64,000 nt of DNA from Clostridia bacterium (lineage in GTDB: Bacteria; Bacillota; Clostridia; Christensenellales; SZUA-584). The stretch is taken from the NCBI GenBank assembly GCA_003249555.1, contig QKIQ01000044.1, positions 62,001 to 126,000 on the forward strand, in the 5' to 3' direction. A program made the position numbers and the translations under genes. Positions 41,072 through 49,247 of the stretch are shown piece after piece. Below the pieces are notes generated by a model. The model worked only from the letters and a program-made list of their open reading frames with translations, did no database searches and had not been told where the DNA came from. Within the stretch, counting starts at the first letter, position 1, and every line of letters starts with the position of its first letter.

Positions 41072-42640
41072 ATGGCGTATAGAGCTTTGTACCGCACCTG
41101 GCGGCCAGCGCGGTTTGCAGAGGTGTCGGGGCAAGAGCATATCATAAAGGTGCTAGCAGGACAGATTGAAACTGGCCGTATTGCGCATGCATACCTTTTT
41201 TCAGGACCCAGAGGCACAGGCAAAACGAGCATGGCCAAGATATTTGCACGTGCTGTGAACTGCACAGCGCGGCAGAAAAATGAGCCATGCGGACAGTGTG
41301 ATGCGTGCGTGGAAACATCGGCGGAAAACCCCGTTGATATTGTGGAGATCGACGCGGCGTCTAACAACGGCGTAGACAGTGTGCGCGAAATACGCGACCG
41401 GGTGAACCTGCTGCCTGCCGTCTGCCGGTATAAGGTCTATATCATCGACGAGGTACATATGCTGTCTAAGGGCGCGTTTAACGCTTTGTTAAAGACGCTG
41501 GAAGAACCGCCTTCACATGTGATATTTATACTCGCGACCACAGAGCCGCACAAGCTCCCCGCCACGATACTTTCGCGGTGCCAGCGCTTCGATTTCAAAC
41601 GCATATCCGCCGGGGATATCACCGCACGGCTGACCGAAGTGGCCAAAGGCGAGGGCTACGAATTTGAACCGGAAGCGCTTGACACAATCGCCCGAGCGGC
41701 CGAAGGGGGACTGCGCGATGCACTCTCGATACTCGACCAGTGCGCGGCATCTGGCGCAGTCACGCACAAAAGTGTCACTGCGGCGCTGGGCAGCGGCGAT
41801 ACGCATATGCTCCATGAGCTTATCGGCTGCATCACGGCCTACGATGAAAAGGGGGCGCTGGAGCGGCTTAACTCGCTGCTAACAGCGGGTGCGGATACGC
41901 GCGCACTCATCAAAGATCTTGCGGAAGCTTTTCGCCGCATGATGTGGATGTCCGTCGGGGCGGGTGACTTAAGCGACAGTGGCCTTGAAGCCAGGGCCAA
42001 TAGCTTCGGTAAAAACGCGTGTGTTCGCGCGCTCAACATACTCATACAAAAGGAATACGAGATGCGCCAGAATCTTCGCGCGGACATCGTACTTGAGACG
42101 GCGGTGATGGCGCTGATGTGTCCCGAGGATGATGAAACGGCACCCGACAGCGCACGTATCGAAAAACTGGAGGCGCGTCTTACGGCGCTGGAAAAGCGGC
42201 CGGCAGTGGCTGTGCCTGCTGAGGCTGTGAAGGCGCAGGTGCCTAAAACCGAAAAGCCGGTTGCGGAAACGGTTAAAAAGACACCAATAAAAGCGCAGAT
42301 ATCGACAAATCAATGTGTCAGCGACGCGAATGATCTTTGGAAGAAGCTGCTGGATGCGTTAAAGGCTGACGCCTATTACTTTGTGTATCCCCATGCGATA
42401 AAGGCCAAACAGGCGGTGCAAAAGGGCGATGATGGGTTGGAAATCACTTTTGATAGCGACGCGGAGGTGGCTGCTGATTTCTTAAAGCACGCTCCTGCGC
42501 AAAAGGCTGTGCGTGAAGCGCTGAAAATAATAACAGGCAGACAAATGAATCTGAGCATCATTATCGAGAAAGAATCCGGTTCAAAAAAGGATAAATCGGA
42601 CATACTTGCGATGTTTGGGGATAAAGTCGAAGAGATATAA
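41072..42640 (+). CDS. dnaX: DNA polymerase III gamma/tau subunit
   Basis: A 522-residue clamp-loader ATPase. Walker A is GPRGTGKTS, the zinc cysteines are in CTARQKNEPCGQCDAC, and Walker B is IIDEVHML; the sensor region is LATTEPHKLP. A tau-like C-terminal domain from ~400 would contact the polymerase. ATG 41072 is picked because AGGAGG lies before it. It heads the dnaX-ybaB-recR operon conserved across Firmicutes. Confidence 0.95.
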   Translation: MAYRALYRTWRPARFAEVSGQEHIIKVLAGQIETGRIAHAYLFSGPRGTGKTSMAKIFARAVNCTARQKNEPCGQCDACVETSAENPVDIVEIDAASNNGVDSVREIRDRVNLLPAVCRYKVYIIDEVHMLSKGAFNALLKTLEEPPSHVIFILATTEPHKLPATILSRCQRFDFKRISAGDITARLTEVAKGEGYEFEPEALDTIARAAEGGLRDALSILDQCAASGAVTHKSVTAALGSGDTHMLHELIGCITAYDEKGALERLNSLLTAGADTRALIKDLAEAFRRMMWMSVGAGDLSDSGLEARANSFGKNACVRALNILIQKEYEMRQNLRADIVLETAVMALMCPEDDETAPDSARIEKLEARLTALEKRPAVAVPAEAVKAQVPKTEKPVAETVKKTPIKAQISTNQCVSDANDLWKKLLDALKADAYYFVYPHAIKAKQAVQKGDDGLEITFDSDAEVAADFLKHAPAQKAVREALKIITGRQMNLSIIIEKESGSKKDKSDILAMFGDKVEEI

Positions 42641-42678
42641 TACATTTTCAACACAAATAAGCAATTAGGAGGTTTCTC

Positions 42679-43023
42679 ATGGCGAAGAGAAAGTCTTTTG
42701 GCGGCGGCGGTGCTATGAATATGGGTTCCATGCTGGCCAAAGCCCAAAAAATGCAGGCAGATATGGCGGCCGCGCAGGCCGAAGCTGAACAAACAGAAGT
42801 GGAGGCCACAGCGGGCGGCGGTGTGGTTACAGTGCGCGCTAATGGCGCCAAGAAAATCATCAGTGTCAAAATCTCTCCGGAGGCGGCTGATCCCGACGAT
42901 ATCGAGATGCTGGAAGACCTAATTACAGCGGCGGTCAACGAAGCGCTGACCAAGGCGGACAGTATTATGCAAAGCAAAGTGAATGCGGTCACCGGCGGTA
43001 TGGATCTTGGAGGCATGTTCTAG
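42679..43023 (+). CDS. YbaB/EbfC-family nucleoid-associated protein
   Basis: A 114-residue small DNA-binding protein between dnaX and recR, its universal position. The Met/Gly-rich N-terminus MNMGSMLAKAQKMQ and the core VEATAGGGVVTV are typical. AGGAGG precedes the ATG. Confidence 0.94.
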   Translation: MAKRKSFGGGGAMNMGSMLAKAQKMQADMAAAQAEAEQTEVEATAGGGVVTVRANGAKKIISVKISPEAADPDDIEMLEDLITAAVNEALTKADSIMQSKVNAVTGGMDLGGMF

Positions 43024-43025
43024 CT

Positions 43026-43631
43026 TTGAGCGGTATTATCGAACCAGTCGCACGGCTGATCAATCAATTCGCTAAGCTCCCCGGCATCGGACACAAAACG
43101 GCGCAGCGGCTGGCCTTTCATATTATTCATATGAGCGATAACGACGTGGAGGAATTCGCGAAGGATCTTTTTCACGCCAAGAAATCGGCGGTCTACTGCC
43201 CGAACTGCGGCAACCTTATGCAAAAAGGCGATGCACTTTGTGATGTCTGCGAAGATGCCGCGAGAGACGGCAGCCTCATTTGCGTGGTGTCGGATATCAA
43301 GGATGTGCTGGCTATAGAAAAAACGCGCGAGTTTAAAGGCGTGTACCATGTGCTGCACGGCGTCATCTCACCCATGGACGGCATCGGTCCGGACGATATC
43401 AATATCGCGGGGCTTATAGACCGCCTGGCCAAGGGAGATGTCCACGAAGTCATACTCGCAACGAATCCCGACGTACAGGGGACAGCAACCGCTGCTTACA
43501 TCGCAAAGACGATTCGACCGCTCGTTTCAAAGATCACGCGGATTGCCCACGGTGTGCCCATCGGCGCGGATCTTGAATACACCGATGAGGTGACGCTTTC
43601 GCGCGCCATTGAGGGCCGTACTATATACTAA
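43026..43631 (+). CDS. recR: Recombination mediator RecR
   Basis: A 201-residue recombinational repair protein that works with RecO/RecF. It has a helix-hairpin-helix (KLPGIGHKTAQRLAF), a C4 zinc finger (CPNCGNLMQKGDALCDVC) and a Toprim domain (VVSDIKDVLAIE). The start is TTG at 43026, two bases after the ybaB stop, with a GGAGG inside ybaB. Confidence 0.95.
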   Translation: MSGIIEPVARLINQFAKLPGIGHKTAQRLAFHIIHMSDNDVEEFAKDLFHAKKSAVYCPNCGNLMQKGDALCDVCEDAARDGSLICVVSDIKDVLAIEKTREFKGVYHVLHGVISPMDGIGPDDINIAGLIDRLAKGDVHEVILATNPDVQGTATAAYIAKTIRPLVSKITRIAHGVPIGADLEYTDEVTLSRAIEGRTIY

Positions 43632-43699
43632 TGACTGGTATATAAACATGATAATGTGGCAATAATACACAGCATCAACCATAAAAGGGAGGATGCGGT

Positions 43700-43888
43700 A
43701 TGGAAATCCACGAATACGCGGACGAGGTAAAGCGTGCTTATGCCATATGGCAGGCGGCACAGAACTATTTTGACAACGTGGCGGACCCAGACCTGATCGA
43801 TTTTGCGATATATGATATGGAAGCCGCCAAGAAAAGATATGTGTACATGCTCAAAAAAGCGCGAGAACTGCACAAGGAAGCGCTGTAA
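43700..43888 (+). CDS. DUF2508 protein (YaaL-like)
   Basis: A 62-residue helical protein (FAIYDMEAAKKRYVYMLKKA). It sits right after recR, as YaaL does in Bacillus. AAGGGAGGA precedes the ATG. The bofA gene that often follows is absent. Function unknown. Confidence 0.85.
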   Translation: MEIHEYADEVKRAYAIWQAAQNYFDNVADPDLIDFAIYDMEAAKKRYVYMLKKARELHKEAL

Positions 43889-43950
43889 AAGCAAGTTGCA
43901 TACGGACGTTCATATAATAAATAGAAAAGACATTGAATTGCAAGTAAAAG

Positions 43951-43979
43951 CAAGCAGATATAACCCCTGCTTGTTTTTT
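43951..43979 (+). terminator. Bidirectional terminator after the recR operon
   Basis: CAAGCAG/CTGCTTG (43951-43957, 43967-43973) plus six T; the opposite strand also shows a short T-rich end, so it can serve the XRE gene too. Confidence 0.8.
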
Positions 43980-43985
43980 CTGTTT

Positions 43986-44303
43986 TTATGAACGCAATCC
44001 TTCCAGATAGGAGATAAGCTTTTCTTGTTTTATGTGGCTGAGATTGCGAAAACCGGAAATAATTTCAATCTCCTGAACAGTCAAATCAGATTTTCTTATG
44101 TTTTCTCTTGAATTTGACCGTGCCATAATATAATCCAGACTTGCGTTAAAGATCTCAGACATTTGAATCAGGGTTTTCATACTAATGTTATGCTTGCCGG
44201 TTTCGTAAGCGCTGATTGTTTCTTGCGTTACCCCAAGCTCTAAGCTCAGACGCAGCTGTGTCATGCCTTTTGATTCTCTTAATTCACGAATCCTGTTGTC
44301 CAC
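43986..44303 (-). CDS. XRE-family helix-turn-helix regulator
   Basis: A 105-residue DNA-binding protein. The HTH is KGMTQLRLSLELGVTQETIS followed by YETGKHN. The C-terminal 35 residues are helical and may dimerize. The start is GTG at 44303 with GGGGTGA upstream. It is divergent from the HD-GYP gene and may control it. Confidence 0.87.
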   Translation of the reverse strand: MDNRIRELRESKGMTQLRLSLELGVTQETISAYETGKHNISMKTLIQMSEIFNASLDYIMARSNSRENIRKSDLTVQEIEIISGFRNLSHIKQEKLISYLEGLRS

Positions 44304-44338
44304 GCTTTATCACCCCAAAAATAGAATATAACTTTTAC

Positions 44339-44367
44339 TTGTATATTTTAGTATTTTCAACTATAAT
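44339..44367 (+). promoter_or_regulatory. Promoter of the HD-GYP gene
   Basis: TTGTAT (44339-44344), 17-bp spacer, TATAAT (44362-44367). It overlaps the promoter region of the divergent XRE gene. Confidence 0.6.
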
Positions 44368-44438
44368 CTCTATAATATGCACCTGTTATTTATTTTAAAG
44401 TATTTACACAACATATTCATAATAAAAAAGAGAGACAA

Positions 44439-45221
44439 ATGCTGGTGGAAAACAAAAAGAGAAACAAACAATATTCTGAAAACATTTCGATCAAAAGTAA
44501 AGCATCAAAACCTGTTGTCGAAAACCTTGAATACGAGAATATACAAGAAGACAAGTCAGATCATAAATATACGAATATGGGTCAAGTATTAATAAATCTT
44601 AACGTATCTGAGGCTAATATTCTGAACTATTCCAACAAAATTGTCAATCAAATAATTGCAGATTCAAAAGATATGGCTTGGAATGATTTTTTCTACTGGC
44701 TTGACGCTCGTTTTAGTTGGGTTTTTGCACATTCAATAAACGTTGCCGTATTATCGGTTATGATGGCTGTCAAACGGGGATGCAAAAAAGAAGAGCTTGA
44801 ATGTATCGCCCTTGGCGGATTGCTGCACGATGTGGGTAAGCTTTTGGTTCCGGCGTCTATTATTCAAAAAAAAACCTCCCTTGATGATGAGCAAATGTCA
44901 CGTGTTAAAGAGCATTGTGAGCATGGCATGAGTCTCGTTGAGGGCTGCGGTTTAAGTGATAACTGCAAAGCGATAATTATACAGCACCACGAGCGTTTGG
45001 ACGGCAGCGGATATCCTTTCGGCTTAAAGTCAGACGATATTCACCCCTACGCCAAAATTGCGATGATTGCGGACGTCCTCGACGCCATTACCTCCTACCG
45101 GCCTTACCGCCCCGCCAAAAGCGCTTTTAAGGCGATTCAAATCATCAGAGACGAAGGGGATAAGTTTTCTGCAGAATACGTTTCTGTGATAGAAAGGCTG
45201 CTGGGAGAACAATCGACATAA
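44439..45221 (+). CDS. HD-GYP domain protein, probable c-di-GMP phosphodiesterase
   Basis: A 260-residue cytosolic hydrolase. The N-terminal ~65 residues are charged and AT-rich. The HD-GYP domain has HSINVAVLS, LLHDVGKLLVP (HD pair), HHERLDGSGYP (GYP motif) and DVLDAITSYRPYR. All metal-binding residues look present, so it should cleave c-di-GMP. The ribosome site is weak (AGAGAG). Base composition is more AT-rich than the recR operon. Confidence 0.88.
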   Translation: MLVENKKRNKQYSENISIKSKASKPVVENLEYENIQEDKSDHKYTNMGQVLINLNVSEANILNYSNKIVNQIIADSKDMAWNDFFYWLDARFSWVFAHSINVAVLSVMMAVKRGCKKEELECIALGGLLHDVGKLLVPASIIQKKTSLDDEQMSRVKEHCEHGMSLVEGCGLSDNCKAIIIQHHERLDGSGYPFGLKSDDIHPYAKIAMIADVLDAITSYRPYRPAKSAFKAIQIIRDEGDKFSAEYVSVIERLLGEQST

Positions 45222-45250
45222 CCGCGTAGAACACCACCGCGTTTGTGTCG

Positions 45251-45279
45251 TTGCCTGCATTCACAATAGCTGATATAAT
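45251..45279 (+). promoter_or_regulatory. Promoter of the small zinc-ribbon gene
   Basis: TTGCCT (45251-45256), 17-bp spacer, TATAAT (45274-45279). Confidence 0.65.
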
Positions 45280-45308
45280 GGCATAAATTCAGTTCTTAGG
45301 AGACGTGT

Positions 45309-45521
45309 ATGGTTTGTTGCCGATGCGGTAGCACGAATGTGTTTGTCACACCTGTAGCGGAGCAGCGCCCGCGCGGCTGTCTGCTTACACTGTTTTACAT
45401 TTTTCTGCTTTGCATACCTGTAATCGGCTGGATTGCTCTTTTTATGTTGATTCGGGGCAGGCGTTCGCGCATCGTCACATACGCGGTATGCCAAAACTGC
45501 GGTAAGCGGCGCAAGGTGTAA
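45309..45521 (+). CDS. Small zinc-ribbon membrane protein
   Basis: A 70-residue protein with CCRCG at the start and CQNCGKR at the end, two CxxC knuckles that could bind one zinc ion. A hydrophobic hairpin lies between them (~24-48). TAGGAGACGTGT precedes the ATG. Function unknown; conserved as a type in Firmicutes. Confidence 0.7.
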   Translation: MVCCRCGSTNVFVTPVAEQRPRGCLLTLFYIFLLCIPVIGWIALFMLIRGRRSRIVTYAVCQNCGKRRKV

Positions 45522-45530
45522 ACAGTCTGC

Positions 45531-46766
45531 TTACCTATCTGTTTCACAAAAATCCATACACAAAATGTACTTCATTTTATCCCTGCTTATAAAAATCTCA
45601 GAGAATGTGACACAGAGGTTACCTGTCGCGAGAGACACGTATGGCTCCGTCATATATCTGTCACGCTTGCCATTGGCAAGCTGAAAATAATAATGCTTCA
45701 TGGAATGATCAGTGCCGCAGCATGCCGAATAAAAAATCAGATTTTCGCGGGAACCGCACTTACCGCTGCCAAACACGGTTTTGCTGCATTGCAGACCGCT
45801 CTCGTCCAGCACATACGCGCATTCCACCACATTGTGGCTGTTAACGATGTTTTGCAGCCGCTCGTTAAACGTGTGACAGCCATTCAGCTCCGCCAATGCT
45901 TTTTTGGCAATCGATGAAATCTGTTTATATGTGCGCTGCTCGTTTTTCAGCACATCCGTCATATAGCTTTTAAAGCTGGAAGCGAGGATATCAATGCGTT
46001 CGTTGGCAAAAGGGCTTTGAGAAAGCTCGGCAGGTTTGGAAAAATAGAAGCCCTGTATCATGTTCACGCCCAGCCGCAGCGTTTCAATGGCTTCTTCTTG
46101 CGTTTCCACGCCTTCAGCCACCACCATTGCGCCGATTTGCGTGGCAAGACGTATCAACGACTTGACAACCTCTTGCTTATGATAATCAAGATGTATACAA
46201 CGGATCAGCCCGATATCCACCTTTATGATGTCCGGTTTAACGATAGGAATACGATCCAGATTGGAAAAACCCGCGCCCACATCGTCGAGCGCTAACAAAA
46301 AGCCTTCTTTTCTGTATTGGTCAATGAATGCTTTTAATGCCTTGTTGTCTTGCACCTTGGTTTCATTAATTTCTACCACGATATTGTTTGGGCTGATGCC
46401 GTACTTTTGCGCTTGACCCATCAGATAACCCGAGCCTATTACGTTATCAAGAATAGAAGCATCCAGATTTAAGAATAGCAGTTTGTCCTTATTTTGCGGA
46501 TAAACACGGCCAAAAGCTTCAATTACCTTTTCGCGGCATAATCTATCCAGCTCAAGCGTCAGCCCTTTCTTTTGTGCGGCATCAAAAAGCGCTTTGGGAG
46601 AAACAAGTTTTCCCGCTTCTGTCCCTCGAATGAGCCCCTCCATTCCGCAGACCATCTTTCTCGTTACATAAACCACCTGTTGGAAATACGCTGTTAAGTC
46701 TTTGTTTTTCAGAATTCTTTTGATATCGGGTTGTGCTGCTGTCTTTCCATATGCTGCGCGCCGCAT
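45531..46766 (-). CDS. EAL-domain protein with C-terminal sensor-like domain
   Basis: A 411-residue c-di-GMP phosphodiesterase-like protein. The EAL motif reads EGLIRG. Other catalytic positions are kept: NLDAS, VVEINET, DDVGAGFSN, KVDIGLI, AEGVET and QGFYF, so activity is possible. The last ~170 residues, with several cysteines (GSGKCGS, YSACCG), look like a separate sensor domain of the YkuI-C type. It converges on the zinc-ribbon gene and is the second c-di-GMP gene here beside the HD-GYP. A terminator-like hairpin lies in its leader. Confidence 0.83.
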   Translation of the reverse strand: MRRAAYGKTAAQPDIKRILKNKDLTAYFQQVVYVTRKMVCGMEGLIRGTEAGKLVSPKALFDAAQKKGLTLELDRLCREKVIEAFGRVYPQNKDKLLFLNLDASILDNVIGSGYLMGQAQKYGISPNNIVVEINETKVQDNKALKAFIDQYRKEGFLLALDDVGAGFSNLDRIPIVKPDIIKVDIGLIRCIHLDYHKQEVVKSLIRLATQIGAMVVAEGVETQEEAIETLRLGVNMIQGFYFSKPAELSQSPFANERIDILASSFKSYMTDVLKNEQRTYKQISSIAKKALAELNGCHTFNERLQNIVNSHNVVECAYVLDESGLQCSKTVFGSGKCGSRENLIFYSACCGTDHSMKHYYFQLANGKRDRYMTEPYVSLATGNLCVTFSEIFISRDKMKYILCMDFCETDR

Positions 46767-46783
46767 CGATTATGACCACCTTT

Positions 46784-46837
46784 CAAAAATAAAAAAGACC
46801 TTGAATAAAGCCGCGTCAATTCGGTTTTATTCAAAGG
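46784..46837 (-). terminator. Terminator hairpin in the leader of the EAL gene (attenuator candidate)
   Basis: On the minus strand CCTTTGAATAAAACCG pairs with CGGCTTTATTCAAGG (near-complete 14-15 bp stem) and is followed by TCTTTTTTATTTTT. It ends 18 bases before the EAL start, while the folT transcript already has its own hairpin at 46981-47017. Premature termination control of the EAL gene is therefore likely. Confidence 0.6.
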
Positions 46838-46894
46838 CGCCATCGCCTTATATATACGTTTTTAGCTTATGCCGCAATGACAATTACCAGTTAT

Positions 46895-46950
46895 ATATAA
46901 CCCAATTAGTGATGTTGTAACAAGCATTTCTTTTTTATGCTGTTATAACA
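46895..46950 (-). promoter_or_regulatory. EAL gene promoter with paired TGTTRTAACA elements
   Basis: Minus strand TTGTTA (46923-46918), 17-bp spacer, TTATAT (46900-46895). The -35 lies inside one of two TGTTRTAACA palindromes (46913-46922 and 46941-46950). Together with AGCAT/ATGC they form a 14-15 bp inverted repeat. Confidence 0.5.
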
Positions 46951-46980
46951 AATCGTTAAGGATATTTGATCGACAGATAA

Positions 46981-47017
46981 ATTTGCAGCCGCCTGAATTT
47001 CCCAGACGGCTGCAAAT
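46981..47017 (-). terminator. Hairpin after folT
   Basis: ATTTGCAGCCG pairs with CGGCTGCAAAT over 11 bp, with CTG/CAG inside. The U run on the minus strand is weak (TTATCT). It lies 23 bases past the folT stop. Confidence 0.65.
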
Positions 47018-47039
47018 GATCGTATGACTCAGATGGTTT

Positions 47040-47582
47040 TTAAGCTTGTGCCAGCTTTAAACGTTTGTTTATTAACGGCCTTAAGCTTTCGACCAGCGTC
47101 ATCAGCAGCCACGCATAAAGCGGCAGTTCGACAGCAGCACCGATGAGCCTTGGCGGAAGCAGTACCACGATCGGTACACCATAGAAAAGCCAGACAAACA
47201 AAGTGTTAAGAACCACGGAGCAGACAATCTGCGCTGTGACGGCGGCTCCAGTCACCTTCCAGATGGAGTTCTTTTTGCTGCGCAGATAGAAAAACCCCGC
47301 AATCACGCCGAACAGCGCCATCGTAATCGAGAATACAGGGTTGTATGCGCCCATTTGCACACCCATAAAAAAACCGGCTGTGTCGGACACGAAGCCCACG
47401 ATGCCGCCCGCAAGCGGCCCGAAGAATATGCCCGCCAGCATGACGGGCAGCGGCGTCAATGAAATCTCGACCGTTTTGACGCCTGTGAAATTCAGTTCCA
47501 ATGAGAGAAACGCGCTGAAAACAGCGCCCAGCGCCGCAAGCAGCGCCATGATAATAAGCGTATGAATGTTGAAATTTTTCAT
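47040..47582 (-). CDS. folT: Folate-type ECF transporter S component
   Basis: A 180-residue membrane protein of about six helices. It binds the vitamin and docks on a shared EcfAA'T module encoded elsewhere. AALGAVFSAFLSLEL and LAGIFFGPLAGGIVGFVSD fit the folate (FolT) group. The identification is strengthened by the tetrahydrofolate riboswitch in its leader. ATG 47582 follows GGAAGGAGG. Confidence 0.87.
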   Translation of the reverse strand: MKNFNIHTLIIMALLAALGAVFSAFLSLELNFTGVKTVEISLTPLPVMLAGIFFGPLAGGIVGFVSDTAGFFMGVQMGAYNPVFSITMALFGVIAGFFYLRSKKNSIWKVTGAAVTAQIVCSVVLNTLFVWLFYGVPIVVLLPPRLIGAAVELPLYAWLLMTLVESLRPLINKRLKLAQA

Positions 47583-47648
47583 ACAAAAAAACCTCCTTCC
47601 CTTGAATATAGGCAAAGATACGCCATTAAGAGAATTTGGTTCTCATTA

Positions 47649-47742
47649 GCAGCGGACGCGACTTCGTACCGCAGGCTTTAAAGCCTTTCGTCCCCGGGCG
47701 ACATCCCATCCCAAGGCACTTAACGCACAAAATCTACTCTGC
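47649..47742 (-). ncRNA. Tetrahydrofolate (THF) riboswitch, class I
   Basis: On the minus strand the conserved THF-I core is plain: GCAGAGTAGA at the 5' end, GCGTTAAGTG, GGATGGGATGTCG, ACGAAAGGC, then GCGGTACGAAG and the closing CCGCTGC. GCAG/CTGC closes P1. The element lies about 67 bases upstream of folT, with a small hairpin GAGAA/TTCTC between it and the ribosome site. High cellular folate should lower FolT expression. Confidence 0.92.
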
Positions 47743-47761
47743 ACTCATATCAAGACACCTC

Positions 47762-47790
47762 ATTATAACAATGCGGTGCCGCTAACGCAA
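47762..47790 (-). promoter_or_regulatory. Promoter of the THF riboswitch-folT transcript
   Basis: Minus strand TTGCGT (47790-47785), 17-bp spacer, TATAAT (47767-47762), placing the start about 15 bases before the riboswitch. Confidence 0.75.
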
Positions 47791-47850
47791 CTTAATTTTA
47801 CAAGTATCCAAACGGCACTTGCCGCTGCTCTGCCAGGAGGCACATCAAAA

Positions 47851-47967
47851 ATGAGCGTTTGTGGTTACGACACAGACACTTCCCTATATGCCTTTTTTCT
47901 GATATTCTTAATGAAGAAACTTGATAACAGCCTTTTTGTATACTGGTTATGTGAATCCAAAATGTAA
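47851..47967 (+). CDS. Possible 38-residue small membrane protein
   Basis: A short frame with a good AGGAGG site ten bases upstream of ATG 47851. The peptide has one hydrophobic stretch (AFFLIFLM) and aromatic residues near the end. It lies in the folT-rodA gap, opposite the riboswitch promoter. No family recognised; may be chance. Confidence 0.25.
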   Translation: MSVCGYDTDTSLYAFFLIFLMKKLDNSLFVYWLCESKM

Positions 47968-48052
47968 AAATCCTGCGACAGGGGTATTGCATGTTTAATA
48001 CTTGTGTTATAATTGAAATACATTTGTAAAGAATGACGAGGATTGTCGTGCG

Positions 48053-49234
48053 TTGAAGTTGAAATTTATAGATCCGAGAATGTTCAAGTTCATAGATTGG
48101 CTGCTGTTTGCCAACATCATCGTGCTGATTTTATTCAGCTTTGTAGCCATCGCCAGTGCAGAATCCGAGCCGCTGACTGAAAATGCCGGCTCTTTAAGCG
48201 CGGCGATTACACAGCTGGATTTAAGCCGAACGTTTCAGCAATTGTCTTGGTTTGGTGTCAGTCTTTTGGGCATGTTTATTGTGTTGCTTCCTGATTACCA
48301 TGCTATCGAAGAATACTACAAATGGATATATATAGTTATCGTAGGCCTGCTCATTGCGGTGTTTTTGTTTGGTTCGGAAATAAACGGGACGAAGGGATGG
48401 TTCCGCATCGGTACGTCGGGGTTTCAGCCAAGCGAGGTTGGTAAAATCGGTATGATCATTGTGATGGCGCACATGATATCTAAAAAAACACAGGGGCGAG
48501 ACGGTGGTATAACAAAGGTAAAAGATATTCTGCCGATGCTTGCCGTTTTCGTGGTTCCTTTTGCACTCATTTTAATTCAGCCAGACTGGGGAACGGCTTT
48601 TGTTTATGCGTTTATGTTTGTTTCAATGCTGTTTATGGCCAAGACAAGCCTAAAGCTGCTGGGCGGGCTCTTTGCATGCGCGGGCATTGCTGTGCCTTTA
48701 GCGTGGCTGGTGATGGCGGATTGGCAAAAGGACAGGATATACACCTACCTTGGCATCGCAAGAGAAGGGATTTCACAGCAGGAAATAGATGACTTGCAGC
48801 GCCAATCCAAACAGGCCAAGACAGCTGTGGGCTCAGGGCAGGTGTCGGGCAAGGGGCTGTTTTCGCTTGGCGGTGAGAGTAAGCTCTCAAATATTTCTCA
48901 AAAGCAGACGGACTTTATATTTGCTACGACCGCCGAAGCGATCGGTTTTGTGGGTATCATGATTGTGATATTGCTTTATTTTATATTGATTTTCCGCACG
49001 CTGTATCTTGCCACAAAGGCCAAAGACGATTTCGGCTCGTTGATTATCGTGGGTGTGGCCGCCATGACGCTGTTTCATATTTTCGAGAACATTGGCATGA
49101 ACATTGGTGTGATGCCCATTACGGGTATTCCGCTGCCGTTCTTAAGCTACGGAGGGTCAAATTTGCTGACCAACATGATCGCGTTTGGATTGGTGATCAA
49201 CGTGAGCATGCGACGACAACGATGGAGTTTCTAA
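48053..49234 (+). CDS. rodA: SEDS-family peptidoglycan polymerase RodA
   Basis: A 393-residue protein with about ten transmembrane helices. Family motifs include GWFRIGTSGFQPSEVGKIG, LIQPDWGTA and GIPLPFLSYGGSN. The catalytic Asp is expected in QPDWGTA. It makes lateral wall glycan strands with a class B PBP. The start is TTG at 48053 (GAGG ~11 bases upstream), with a second TTG six bases later as an alternative. It is followed closely by the nitroreductase gene. Confidence 0.9.
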   Translation: MKLKFIDPRMFKFIDWLLFANIIVLILFSFVAIASAESEPLTENAGSLSAAITQLDLSRTFQQLSWFGVSLLGMFIVLLPDYHAIEEYYKWIYIVIVGLLIAVFLFGSEINGTKGWFRIGTSGFQPSEVGKIGMIIVMAHMISKKTQGRDGGITKVKDILPMLAVFVVPFALILIQPDWGTAFVYAFMFVSMLFMAKTSLKLLGGLFACAGIAVPLAWLVMADWQKDRIYTYLGIAREGISQQEIDDLQRQSKQAKTAVGSGQVSGKGLFSLGGESKLSNISQKQTDFIFATTAEAIGFVGIMIVILLYFILIFRTLYLATKAKDDFGSLIIVGVAAMTLFHIFENIGMNIGVMPITGIPLPFLSYGGSNLLTNMIAFGLVINVSMRRQRWSF

Positions 49235-49247
49235 TCTGGAGGTATCA

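Noticed and set aside
46820-46850. Fluoride-riboswitch-like GGCGATGGCGCC
   Set aside because: The matching 3' part (CTGATG-CCTAC) is missing, and the segment pairs with the attenuator hairpin in another way. The gene downstream is not a fluoride exporter.
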